This document shows positions 1-6,641 of a DNA stretch of 13,737 bases, piece after piece. Position 1 is the first letter of the stretch. Every line of letters starts with the position of its first letter. The notes under the pieces were generated by a model. The model was not told where the DNA came from and did no database searches. It was given only the letters and a program-made list of their open reading frames with translations. The DNA comes from Anaerolineales bacterium (GTDB taxonomy: Bacteria; Chloroflexota; Anaerolineae; Anaerolineales; Villigracilaceae): the NCBI GenBank assembly GCA_025966435.1, contig JAICRQ010000034.1, forward strand, positions 1 to 13,737. The letters are read 5' to 3'. The position numbers were made by a program, and so were the translations under genes.

Positions 1-127
1 GCTCGGGCTGGACTTGATCTGCCGCGGTTTGAGACAGATCAGCACGGATGATTACGAAGCAATGGAACGTGGGGGATTGATCTATGAGGCGCTTTATGCC
101 CAATTGAACATCGACTCTACCAAATAG
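1..127 (+). CDS. ChrB C-terminal-domain-like protein, 3' end only
   Basis: The left edge cuts this gene; 41 codons remain, read from base 2 to the TAG at 125-127. The last 34 residues align without gaps to the C-terminus of the ChrB-domain protein at 1811-2245, sharing about 11 of 34 positions, including a DD pair, a tyrosine and the sequence ALYA (EALYAQLN here, DALYAWCR there). On that basis it is probably another chromate-resistance ChrB C-terminal-type domain, either stand-alone or the end of a full-length ChrB regulator. It lies 16 bp upstream of the phosphatase-like gene and is likely co-transcribed with it. The assignment rests only on this internal comparison; the N-terminus and any DNA-binding part are outside the window. 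Confidence 0.5.
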   Translation, partial: LGLDLICRGLRQISTDDYEAMERGGLIYEALYAQLNIDSTK

Positions 128-143
128 CACAGAAAAGGAATTT

Positions 144-533
144 ATGACTCAACCTCGAACCATTATCTTTGTTTGTGAGCACGGAGCGGCAAAGAGCGTA
201 ATCGCAGCAGCTCACTTTAACCAGCTTGCTTCGCAAATGGGGCGGGATATGCGCGCGGTGGCGCGCGGGACCCACCCAGACAAAGACCATTCACCGCAGG
301 CAATCAAAGGTCTGTCTGAAGAGGGTTTGACTCCTGCTGAGGCGACACCTCAAAAACTCACGGCAGAAGAATTAAAAGCCGCGCAGAACGTAATCGCGTT
401 TTGCGACTTGCCAACCGAATATCAGCCAGAAACCAGGATCGAGCATTGGGAGGATGTACCACCCGTCAGTAAAAACTATGAAACGGCTCGAGATATCATC
501 GTCGAGCGAATCCATCAACTATTGAACAGGTAG
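144..533 (+). CDS. Low-molecular-weight phosphatase / arsenate-reductase-fold protein with altered P-loop
   Basis: A 129-residue cytosolic protein, the usual length for the LMW protein tyrosine phosphatase/ArsC fold. The N-terminal strand (TIIFV) leads into CEHGAAKS at residues 11-18, the position of the CX5R(S/T) phosphate-binding loop; Cys11 is kept but Lys17 replaces the normally invariant Arg. The C-terminal W-x-VP segment (residues 102-107) reads WEDVPP, so the Asp of the usual DP general-acid motif is not in its expected place. Cys87 sits where LMW enzymes have a buried Cys and ArsC its second redox Cys; there is no third Cys, so classical thioredoxin-linked arsenate reduction is doubtful. 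An AGGA Shine-Dalgarno sequence at 136-139 supports the start. chrA begins 9 bp downstream, so a role in oxyanion stress is a fair guess. The fold is fairly sure, the activity unknown. Confidence 0.8.
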   Translation: MTQPRTIIFVCEHGAAKSVIAAAHFNQLASQMGRDMRAVARGTHPDKDHSPQAIKGLSEEGLTPAEATPQKLTAEELKAAQNVIAFCDLPTEYQPETRIEHWEDVPPVSKNYETARDIIVERIHQLLNR

Positions 534-542
534 GGCACTTCC

Positions 543-1751
543 TTGCATCCTATATCGGCAGAAACAGAATTCAATATTCCGCGCCAATCTCTGACTGAGA
601 TCTTCCTGCGTTTTCTAAAATTTGGCTTTCTTGCCTGGGGCGGTCCGGTCGCGCAGATCGCGATGCTCCGTCAGGAATTGGTCGAGGAAGAAAATTGGAT
701 CAGCCCGGAGAAGTTCAATCGCGTGCTCTCCGTCTACCAGGTGCTACCCGGACCAGAAGCAACTGAATTGTGTGTGTACTTTGGTATGCTCGCACGTGGA
801 CGCATTGGGGCTCTGCTTGCCGGACTTGGATTTGGGCTGCCTGGCTTTCTGTTAATGCTCGCCCTCTCCTGGTTTTATCTGAGCTATGGAATCACCTCCC
901 CGCTCTTCCAATCGGTCTTCGCGGGGATGCAGCCCGCAGTGGCAGCGCTCATTGTCCGGGCGGTGCACCGGATTGGCAGTCACGCTTTGCACGCGGACAG
1001 ATGGCTTTGGGGAATCGCTTTCGTTGCGGGACTCGCTCATTTGCTGCGAGTCAATTTTCTGCTGACATTGCTAGCTGCCGGTTTCGTCTATGCATTTGCA
1101 AAACAAAACCGAAACGTTCCCGCGATCCTTCTTGCTATCCTATTCTCAGGTTGGATTGCATTAAGCAATCTTTCAGGAATGCAGTTGATGCAGGCTGACC
1201 AAGCCTCCCCATCGGTTCTGGCAAAGCCCGCCTCGCTTCTGTCCTTACTCTGGTCTGGTTTACGAACCGGACTGCTGACGTTCGGCGGTGCGTACACTGC
1301 TATACCTTTTCTGCAGCGTGACGCTGTGGAAATCGGACGCTGGATGACAAACACACAATTCCTGGATGGGCTTGCCTTGTCCGGTCTGTTACCCGCCCCT
1401 TTGATCATTTTTTCCACGTTTGTTGGCTATGTGGGCGGAGGTCCATGGGGAGCAATCATTATCACTGGTGCTGTTTTTGCCCCTGCCTTTGCCTTCACCA
1501 TGATCGGGCATGACTATCTCGAACGTTTAATTAACAATCAATCTGCACATGCATTTCTGGATGGCGTAACGGCGGGGGTGGTTGGTTTGATCAGCGCTAC
1601 TGCACTGGGAATCTTGAGTGAGACGGTGGTCGGCATCCATCCCTGGATTATTTTCAGCGTTGCACTGATTGCCCTTTTTGTCTCAAAAGCAAAGTGGATT
1701 GTCGCGGCTGTTGTCCTGGCTGCGGGTCTGTATGGAATGATATTTTTATGA
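543..1751 (+). CDS. chrA: ChrA-type chromate ion transporter, two CHR domains
   Basis: A 402-residue inner-membrane protein of the CHR superfamily, which exports chromate (or imports/exports related oxyanions) using ion gradients. Two homologous hydrophobic halves are visible. The N-terminal half has the signature FGFLAWGGP (27-35) and QVLPGPEATEL (66-76). The C-terminal half, from about residue 233, has TFGGAYTAIPFLQRD (246-260) and GLLPAPLIIFSTFVGY (281-296). A length near 400 is typical of long-chain ChrA. The start is TTG at 543, preceded by AGGTAGGG at 528-535 overlapping the stop of the previous gene; the next in-frame Met is residue 41, inside the first conserved motif, so the TTG start is needed. 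Neighbouring ChrB-type domains support chromate as the substrate, though some CHR proteins act on sulfate or have no proven substrate. A 7-bp inverted repeat (GTTGCAG/CTGCAAC, 1754-1785) follows the gene. Confidence 0.92.
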   Translation: MHPISAETEFNIPRQSLTEIFLRFLKFGFLAWGGPVAQIAMLRQELVEEENWISPEKFNRVLSVYQVLPGPEATELCVYFGMLARGRIGALLAGLGFGLPGFLLMLALSWFYLSYGITSPLFQSVFAGMQPAVAALIVRAVHRIGSHALHADRWLWGIAFVAGLAHLLRVNFLLTLLAAGFVYAFAKQNRNVPAILLAILFSGWIALSNLSGMQLMQADQASPSVLAKPASLLSLLWSGLRTGLLTFGGAYTAIPFLQRDAVEIGRWMTNTQFLDGLALSGLLPAPLIIFSTFVGYVGGGPWGAIIITGAVFAPAFAFTMIGHDYLERLINNQSAHAFLDGVTAGVVGLISATALGILSETVVGIHPWIIFSVALIALFVSKAKWIVAAVVLAAGLYGMIFL

Positions 1752-1810
1752 CAGTTGCAGGATGATCAGCGGGTCACTCTGCAACGGTTTCGTTCGAGAA
1801 GGAGCTTCCC

Positions 1811-2245
1811 ATGAAATGGATTACTCGTTCCCATGTCCATGTTGACCGTGTAGCCTGTCCATGGCTCATTACGCGTTTTATTGACAGTGAAGCAGAATTT
1901 GTATTTGTACCGAAAAGCCAAGTGGACCAAATCGCCAACGAAACAGGCGCCATTCCCTTCGACTCGCCGGGTGTGGAACTGGGTCATCATGAAGGTCGCT
2001 GTTCCTTTGAGTCTATCATTCTGAAGTATGAATTGAAAGATGCCGGATTGCTGCGCTTGGCAAAGATCGTCCACGCTGCGGATATCGCTGAAGATATCGA
2101 CACGGAGCCCATCGCACGTGGGCTGGAAGCCATTGCCTCAGGCTACAGTCTGCGCTTCCCGGACGATTTAGAAAATCTTAAACACCAGTTGGAAGTCTAT
2201 GACGCGCTTTATGCGTGGTGCCGATTGGATACTGTAAGTTTGTAG
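1811..2245 (+). CDS. Stand-alone ChrB C-terminal-domain protein (chromate resistance)
   Basis: A 144-residue protein that equals only the C-terminal half of ChrB regulators (the domain also called chromate resistance exported protein); the N-terminal DNA-binding half of full-length ChrB is missing. Family marks are HVHVDRVACPWLITRFID (8-25), the His/Cys cluster GHHEGRCSFE (58-67), VHAAD (87-91) and DALYAWCR (131-138). The conserved His, Cys and Asp residues look like a possible metal or oxyanion site, though this has not been shown here. No signal peptide or membrane segment is visible, so a cytosolic location is likely despite the family name. AAGGAG at 1799-1804, 6 bases before ATG, supports the start. 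It follows chrA by 59 bp and probably shares its transcript. Its role in chromate resistance is inferred from family and position. Confidence 0.88.
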   Translation: MKWITRSHVHVDRVACPWLITRFIDSEAEFVFVPKSQVDQIANETGAIPFDSPGVELGHHEGRCSFESIILKYELKDAGLLRLAKIVHAADIAEDIDTEPIARGLEAIASGYSLRFPDDLENLKHQLEVYDALYAWCRLDTVSL

Positions 2246-2247
2246 GT

Positions 2248-2314
2248 CAGGCTGGCAGCCTGTCTTTCTCTTTAGGCGGGTTGCCCTTACAGGACGCTAC
2301 GCAGCTAACCCGCC
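2248..2314. repeat. Two inverted repeats between the ChrB-domain gene and the MFS gene
   Basis: The 78-bp gap holds two palindromic units. The first is CAGGCTG-G-CAGCCTG (2248-2262), two perfect 7-bp arms around a single base. The second pairs GGCGGGTT (2275-2282) with AACCCGCC (2307-2314) across a 24-bp loop. GC-rich paired arms like these are common in dispersed intergenic repeats of environmental bacteria; whether they are repeated elsewhere in this genome cannot be seen. There is no T-run after either hairpin, so a simple terminator is less likely. The second arm ends 9 bp before the MFS start codon, where a Shine-Dalgarno sequence would be expected and none is visible. Confidence 0.55.
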
Positions 2315-2323
2315 CTACCGCTG

Positions 2324-3532
2324 ATGTCTCGCGATACTACTATTCTTTTTTCCACGCGCGTTATCCGGCTGTTCTGTTATGGATTCCTGTCGGTGGTGCT
2401 GGCATTGTACCTGGTGGAAGCAGGTCTGACGGAGGCGCAGATCGGGCTGCTCTTCACTCTCACGCTGGTAGGTGATGCCTTCATTTCGCTATGGCTGACC
2501 ACATCCGCCGACCAGTTTGGGCGGAAACGCACATTGATCCTGGGCGCACTGCTCATGGCGAGTGCGGGCATTGCCTTCGTTTTGACACGAAACGTGTTGC
2601 TCCTGATCATCGCTGCGATTCTGGGAGTCATCAGCCCAAGCGGGAACGAGATTGGTCCATTCCTGTCGGTGGAGCAGGCAGGGCTGACTCAGCTGCTTCC
2701 AAACAGACGACGTACTCAGATCTTTGCCTGGTACAACCTAGTCGGCTCGTTTGCTACAGCGCTGGGCGCGCTAGCAGGCGGATGGCTGGCACAGGGGCTG
2801 CAAAATAATGCCTGGACGGCGCTCGAAGCCTATCGCCTGGTATTGGTGGGTTATGCTTTCGGTGGCATTCTGCTCATGCTGCTTTTTCTCAACCTCTCCG
2901 AAGCAGTGGAAGTAGAAACCGCGCAGGATACCACCAGGCATATCCTTGGTTTACACCGCTCGCGGACTGTTGTCTTCAAACTCAGCTCGTTGTTCGCCCT
3001 GGATGCGTTTGCAGGTGGGTTGGTTGTACAAAGCCTGATGGCATACTGGTTCCACGTCCGTTTTGGGGTGGAGGCAGGTGTGCTGGGCAGTATCTTCTTC
3101 GGGGCGAATCTTCTCGCCGGCATTTCCTCCCTACTCGCGGCCCGGCTGGCAGACAAGTTTGGATTGATTAACACCATGGTCTTTACGCACATCCCTTCAA
3201 ATATTTTGTTGATCCTTGTCCCCTTGATGCCGAGCCTGCCGCTTGCAATTGGGCTCCTGCTGCTCCGATTTAGCATTTCCCAGATGGATGTCCCGACACG
3301 CCAATCCTACACGATGGCAGTGGTCGAGCCGGACGAGCGTTCGGCTGCCTCTGGCGTCACCGCGATTGCCCGCTCTGTTGGCGCGTCTATTTCGCCGGGG
3401 TTGACTGGTTTGCTGTTCAGCATTCCCCTGTTATTCAACGCGCCATTCTTTTTATCAGGTGGAATAAAAATTATTTATGATCTGTTGTTATACCGTGAGT
3501 TCCGCTCTGTAAAGCCCCCAGAAGAAACGTAG
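2324..3532 (+). CDS. Major facilitator superfamily transporter
   Basis: A 402-residue polytopic protein with about 12 hydrophobic segments, typical of MFS secondary transporters. The MFS loop 2-3 signature is present as ADQFGRKRT (residues 62-70), following the segment IGLLFTLTLVGDAFISLWLTT. A second loop of similar type is seen as LAARLADKFG near the middle, as expected from the internal duplication. The N-terminus MSRDTTILFSTRVIRLFCYG suits the start of the first helix, so ATG at 2324 is accepted although no clear Shine-Dalgarno sequence precedes it. The substrate cannot be told from sequence. It lies downstream of the ChrA/ChrB-domain genes in the same direction, 78 bp away across inverted repeats, so it may be a separate unit or part of the metal/oxyanion resistance cluster. 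Confidence 0.85.
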   Translation: MSRDTTILFSTRVIRLFCYGFLSVVLALYLVEAGLTEAQIGLLFTLTLVGDAFISLWLTTSADQFGRKRTLILGALLMASAGIAFVLTRNVLLLIIAAILGVISPSGNEIGPFLSVEQAGLTQLLPNRRRTQIFAWYNLVGSFATALGALAGGWLAQGLQNNAWTALEAYRLVLVGYAFGGILLMLLFLNLSEAVEVETAQDTTRHILGLHRSRTVVFKLSSLFALDAFAGGLVVQSLMAYWFHVRFGVEAGVLGSIFFGANLLAGISSLLAARLADKFGLINTMVFTHIPSNILLILVPLMPSLPLAIGLLLLRFSISQMDVPTRQSYTMAVVEPDERSAASGVTAIARSVGASISPGLTGLLFSIPLLFNAPFFLSGGIKIIYDLLLYREFRSVKPPEET

Positions 3533-3533
3533 G

Positions 3534-3563
3534 CGAAGGGGCGAAGCATGCTTCGCCCCTTCG
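3534..3563. terminator. 30-bp perfect palindrome between convergent genes
   Basis: The 31 bp between the TAG of the MFS gene (3530-3532) and the TGA of the minus-strand HD-GYP gene (3564-3566) are almost wholly one palindrome: left arm CGAAGGGGCGAAGCA (3534-3548), right arm its exact reverse complement (3549-3563). As RNA it would fold into a very stable GC-rich stem from either strand, so it probably serves as a shared bidirectional terminator or transcript end-protector. No T-run follows on either strand, so it is not a textbook Rho-independent terminator. Confidence 0.6.
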
Positions 3564-4838
3564 TCAAATCGATAGATCCTTCAAATCCAAGAATGCTTCC
3601 ACCACCAGCGGGTCGAAATGTTTTCCCGAGTCGGCTTTGATAAGCTGTCGTACTTCATCTTGTGCCATTGCCTTCCGATATGGACGGTCGGAGGTCAGTG
3701 CATCCCACACATCAATAATAGGGAAGATACGTGCCGCGAAGGGAATTTCATCCTGCTTCAGCCCGCGTGGATAGCCAGTCCCATCCCATTTTTCGTGATG
3801 GCAATAGGGAATGTCGATAGCTGGCACCAAAAAATCAATCGGGCTGAGCATCTCGTAGGCATACACGGGATGCTTCTGGATCAACTTGCGTTCGTCCTCC
3901 GTCAGTTGGCCGGGCTTCAGCAAAATTCCATCGGGGATTGCCATCTTGCCAATATCATGCAGTAATACGCCGCGGGTGATGTGCACGAGGTCGGCATCAC
4001 CCACGCCCATCGCGCGCGCCAGGCGGTGCGTGAGAATCGTCACACGCTGGGTATGTCCCTCTGTCTCTTTATCGCGCAGGTCGAGGGCACGCACCCAACC
4101 CTCCAGGGTAGCCTGATACGCCTTCTCGAGCTCGCGATGGCTATCCTGCAACTCTTCGAACAGTCGAGCGCTATTGATTGCCACGGCAGCCTGGTCGGCG
4201 AAGGCAGAGATCAGCTCGAGGTCATTTTCTTTGAAGATGCCCGCATGAGCGCGGTTATCCACGTAAAGCACGCCGATCAGCTCAGCCTTTAGTTTAAGTG
4301 GCACACACAGGATCGAACGAAGTTGAAATGCCGCGATGCTCATCTGCCCATCGAAACGCGGGTCTGCCTGTGCATTTGTCGTCAGCACTGGCGCGTTCGA
4401 TTCGACCACCCTGCGCACCACGGTCCGGCTGACTTTGAAGGCTTCTTCATCCAGATTGACATGGGCAATCCCGCGTGCAATGCGTACTGCCAGCTCCCCA
4501 TCGGGTTCGCGCAGCATCAGGAAACCGCGCTCGGCGCGCATCAACGAAATGAGGGAATCCATCACTTCCTCCAGCACCCGCCGTAGCCCCAGGGAGGAAT
4601 TGATCACCTGTCCAACGCTCATCAGCGCCCGGAGCTGGCTTTGCTTTAATTTGAGTTGATCACCTACACTCTGCTCCAGCATCAACAAGGTCTGCGAAAC
4701 CCGGGTAATATCCTGGAGTGCCGTCGAGACGATGGGGTTTCCGGAGCGGGAAAGGCCGTCAACCACATTCATCAACATCATATTGACATCTTTAAATTGG
4801 CGCTGGATGGCATGCGTATCAGATGGACTCTTAATCAT
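3564..4838 (-). CDS. GAF and HD-GYP domain protein, probable cyclic-di-GMP phosphodiesterase
   Basis: A 424-residue soluble signalling protein. Residues 1-65 are helical; a GAF sensor domain follows (about 70-225, with ILCVPLKLKAELIGVLYVDN at 176-195), then a short coiled linker (226-245) and a C-terminal HD-GYP domain (about 246-420). All HD-GYP marks are intact: GHTQRV (261-266), HDIGK with the HD pair at 294-295, KHP (322-324), HHE (347-349), DGTGYP (352-357) and DALTSDRPY (379-387). HD-GYP proteins hydrolyse cyclic di-GMP with a di- or tri-metal centre, so this is probably an active enzyme gated by whatever the GAF domain binds. There is no receiver domain or membrane segment. The start ATG is preceded by a GAGGGAG Shine-Dalgarno sequence. 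It is transcribed alone, convergent with the MFS gene and divergent from the acetyltransferase. Confidence 0.92.
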   Translation of the reverse strand: MIKSPSDTHAIQRQFKDVNMMLMNVVDGLSRSGNPIVSTALQDITRVSQTLLMLEQSVGDQLKLKQSQLRALMSVGQVINSSLGLRRVLEEVMDSLISLMRAERGFLMLREPDGELAVRIARGIAHVNLDEEAFKVSRTVVRRVVESNAPVLTTNAQADPRFDGQMSIAAFQLRSILCVPLKLKAELIGVLYVDNRAHAGIFKENDLELISAFADQAAVAINSARLFEELQDSHRELEKAYQATLEGWVRALDLRDKETEGHTQRVTILTHRLARAMGVGDADLVHITRGVLLHDIGKMAIPDGILLKPGQLTEDERKLIQKHPVYAYEMLSPIDFLVPAIDIPYCHHEKWDGTGYPRGLKQDEIPFAARIFPIIDVWDALTSDRPYRKAMAQDEVRQLIKADSGKHFDPLVVEAFLDLKDLSI

Positions 4839-4900
4839 GGGTTACTCCCTCAGCCTTTAAGATCTTCCATTTCATGACCTGAAAACGTACACTTGCCTGC

Positions 4901-4906
4901 ATTGTA
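4901..4906 (-). promoter_or_regulatory. Possible -10 box for the HD-GYP gene
   Basis: On the minus strand this reads TACAAT, one base from the TATAAT consensus, about 60 bp upstream of the HD-GYP start codon. No convincing -35 hexamer lies 16-18 bp upstream, so it is only a candidate. The rest of the divergent gap (4839-5043) shows no clear operator or RNA gene. Confidence 0.3.
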
Positions 4907-5031
4907 CCGCTTATTCCATTCCTGGCTGGACTCTTCGAATGTTCTCTGAGCAGACAACAAAACCTGAAGCTGAAGCAATTATGGCGTACTATGCCCTTCT
5001 ATATTTGTCGGATAACCGCCAGGGCGCAAGT

Positions 5032-5037
5032 TATAAT
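5032..5037 (+). promoter_or_regulatory. TATAAT -10 box placed for a leaderless acetyltransferase mRNA
   Basis: A perfect TATAAT ends 6 bases before the ATG at 5044. Transcription normally starts about 7 bases after the -10 box, so the transcript would begin at or next to the start codon. The only -35 candidate is TTGTCG at 5005-5010, with a long 21-bp spacer. No Shine-Dalgarno sequence precedes this ATG, which fits a leaderless mRNA. Confidence 0.4.
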
Positions 5038-5043
5038 TTAACC

Positions 5044-5832
5044 ATGGATCCTTTGGATTATCTTACACGCATCGGATACTCCGGAGCTATAAAACCAGAC
5101 GCTCAAACTCTGCGGGGGTTACATCTCGCTCATATGCGCAGTGTGCCATTCGAGAATTTGAATATCCGGCTGAAGCGCCCGATCCTGCTAACCGAAGAGG
5201 CATTGTGGAACAAGATTATCGTACAGAAGCGGGGTGTTTTTTGTTACGAGCTGAACGGTCTGTTTGCCTGGCTTTTGAAGCGGCTGGGCTTTGACGTTAC
5301 ATATCTTAACGCGCGGGTTTACAATCGCGAGGGACGGCTCGGCATTGATTTTGACCATCTCGCGCTCCTTGTGCAAATCCCGGGTCAACCCGGGCGCTGG
5401 CTAGCAGATGTCGGCTTTGGCGACTCGTTCCAGGAGCCGCTGGGTTTCGAGGAACGTGGCAAGCATGTTCAAGGTTTGCGCTCCTACCGCCTGGAAGAGG
5501 GGTCTGATGGATTTGTCACCTGGCAAAAGAATTACGATGGGACGTGGGAACGCCACTATTTCTTTGGTCTCCAGCCTCACAAGTTTCCTGAAGAGTACGA
5601 GGCTGCCTGTATTTACCATCAGACATCCCCGGACTCAAGCTTTACGCGGGGGAGCATTATCAGCCAGGCAACGCCCGAGGGGCGGGTTTCGCTGGAAGAT
5701 GGGCGGCTGATCCGGACCAGGGATGGTCAGCGGACGGAGCAGCCGATCGCAGATTCAACCGAATATAATAAGTTGCTAAAACAATACTTCGACATAACTT
5801 TCTTAGAGGAGCAATTTCAAGATGACCGTTGA
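5044..5832 (+). CDS. nat: Arylamine N-acetyltransferase family protein
   Basis: A 262-residue cytosolic enzyme of the NAT family, which moves acetyl (or other acyl) groups from CoA to arylamines, arylhydrazines or related amines through a cysteine acyl-enzyme. With ATG at 5044 as residue 1 the catalytic triad is Cys67 (RGVFCYELNGLF), His105 (DFDHLALLV) and Asp122 (WLADVGFG), almost at the classical numbering 69/107/122. The N-terminus MDPLDYLTRIGY and RSVPFENLNI are family-typical. The frame stays open upstream to ATGs at 4939 and 4981, but the 35 added residues do not look like NAT and neither ATG has a good ribosome site, so the internal start is preferred. The usual RGG before the catalytic Cys region reads RGV here. 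Its 3' end overlaps the next gene by 11 bp, implying co-translation. Its real acceptor is unknown. Confidence 0.88.
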   Translation: MDPLDYLTRIGYSGAIKPDAQTLRGLHLAHMRSVPFENLNIRLKRPILLTEEALWNKIIVQKRGVFCYELNGLFAWLLKRLGFDVTYLNARVYNREGRLGIDFDHLALLVQIPGQPGRWLADVGFGDSFQEPLGFEERGKHVQGLRSYRLEEGSDGFVTWQKNYDGTWERHYFFGLQPHKFPEEYEAACIYHQTSPDSSFTRGSIISQATPEGRVSLEDGRLIRTRDGQRTEQPIADSTEYNKLLKQYFDITFLEEQFQDDR

Positions 5833-6241
5833 GAATTATCTGGCAGAAGCGGCTGCGCTAGCCGGACTTGCAGGCATTATGGCTGGTTTCTCTCTTGCAG
5901 CTGTCATCCAACTACTTACCACCAGCAGCGGCGGAACATTAGCAACAGCCGGAATTGTGGTCTTTGCCGCCGCGTCTGTGATGTTCTTATACTCCCTTAT
6001 CGTAGCCGTCCTGTCCTTAGCTGCGGCTGCTGAACTAAACCGAATTCCCGCCGAGCTGGACAATTTGAACGTGGGCGCACTACTTATCATGTTTGGCGCG
6101 ATCTATGTCTTTATAGGTGGCATCGGTATGGCAGGCTGGATGCGCTCCCGAACGGCAGGGCTTCTCACAACCATCTTTGCCCTGCTCTCCGCTTGTTTAA
6201 TCACGTACGCAATTGGGTCCGTGATTTCGCTTTTCATGTGA
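5822..6241 (+). CDS. Small four-helix membrane protein of unknown function
   Basis: A 139-residue hydrophobic protein not recognised as a known family. Four membrane segments are visible at about residues 11-32, 42-66, 85-106 and 112-136, with short loops. The loop after the second helix (AAELNRIPAELDNLNVG) is the only long polar stretch. There is no signal peptide separate from the first helix and no catalytic motif. It starts inside the end of the acetyltransferase gene (11-bp overlap) with a GAGGAG Shine-Dalgarno sequence about 10 bases upstream, so the two are likely translationally coupled. A strong hairpin terminator follows 16 bp after the stop. A partnership with the acetyltransferase is inferred only from this layout. 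Confidence 0.75.
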   Translation: MTVENYLAEAAALAGLAGIMAGFSLAAVIQLLTTSSGGTLATAGIVVFAAASVMFLYSLIVAVLSLAAAAELNRIPAELDNLNVGALLIMFGAIYVFIGGIGMAGWMRSRTAGLLTTIFALLSACLITYAIGSVISLFM

Positions 6242-6256
6242 ACCCTCCAGGAAAGC

Positions 6257-6287
6257 AAAAACGTCCCGCATTACGCGGGACGTTTTT
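6257..6287. terminator. Bidirectional Rho-independent terminator
   Basis: AAAAACGTCCCGC (6257-6269) pairs perfectly with GCGGGACGTTTTT (6275-6287) around a 5-base loop. The stem is GC-rich with A/T flanks on both sides, giving a U-tract in either direction. It sits between the stop of the membrane protein gene (6241) and the stop of the SCP2 gene (6290), so it should end both the acetyltransferase operon and the long minus-strand beta-oxidation operon. Confidence 0.92.
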
Positions 6288-6289
6288 AG

Positions 6290-6616
6290 TTAGCGTATCT
6301 TGAACATCTGCATTAGCTTCATCGCCAGGTTCAGGTCCCCTGCCAGTTTGATCTTGCCCTGCATGAAGGCTTGCATCCCATCGAGTTCGCCGGTGAAGAT
6401 TTTAACGTAATCGGAGGAATCCGCAGTGAGCGTCATCCTGGGTGAGGGATGTTCGCCGCGTGCCACATCTACCTTGCCATCTTTGATCGTGGCATTCCAT
6501 TCCCCTGCTTCGGAGCCGGTAAACTTGAACTGAATGACAGCGTCCACTCCCTGAGCCTTTTCAGGGATGAACGCGCCTGGCATTTTTTCCATAAGCTCTG
6601 CTACTGTGAGAGGCAT
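6290..6616 (-). CDS. SCP2 sterol-carrier-domain protein
   Basis: A 108-residue single-domain protein of the SCP2 sterol-binding family, a small hydrophobic-tunnel fold that binds fatty acids, fatty acyl-CoA or sterols. Visible marks are AVIQFKFTGSEAGEWNATIK (residues 26-45), DGKVDVARG, the TLTADSSDYVKIFTGE strand-helix unit and the C-terminal GKIKLAGDLNLAMKLMQMF, where family members have GK(L/I)K(I/V)xGD followed by a hydrophobic helix. Length is normal for a stand-alone domain. AGGAG lies 7-8 bases before the ATG. It is the last gene of the beta-oxidation operon, 64 bp after the thiolase, and the operon terminator follows directly. A carrier for acyl-CoA intermediates is the natural inference, comparable to the SCP2 domain fused to thiolase in animals. 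Confidence 0.88.
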   Translation of the reverse strand: MPLTVAELMEKMPGAFIPEKAQGVDAVIQFKFTGSEAGEWNATIKDGKVDVARGEHPSPRMTLTADSSDYVKIFTGELDGMQAFMQGKIKLAGDLNLAMKLMQMFKIR

Positions 6617-6641
6617 TTTTAATCTCCTGTTGTTTAGTTCA

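Noticed and set aside
144..533. Calling this gene an arsenate reductase arsC
   Set aside because: The P-loop Arg is replaced by Lys, the third redox Cys is missing, and no other ars gene is visible in the window.
4939..5043. 35-residue N-terminal extension of the acetyltransferase
   Set aside because: It is not NAT-like, has no ribosome site at either upstream ATG, and contains the likely promoter of the gene.
4839..5043. Riboswitch or small RNA in the divergent gap
   Set aside because: No strong stem-loop, terminator-like hairpin or conserved riboswitch core was seen in these 205 bases.
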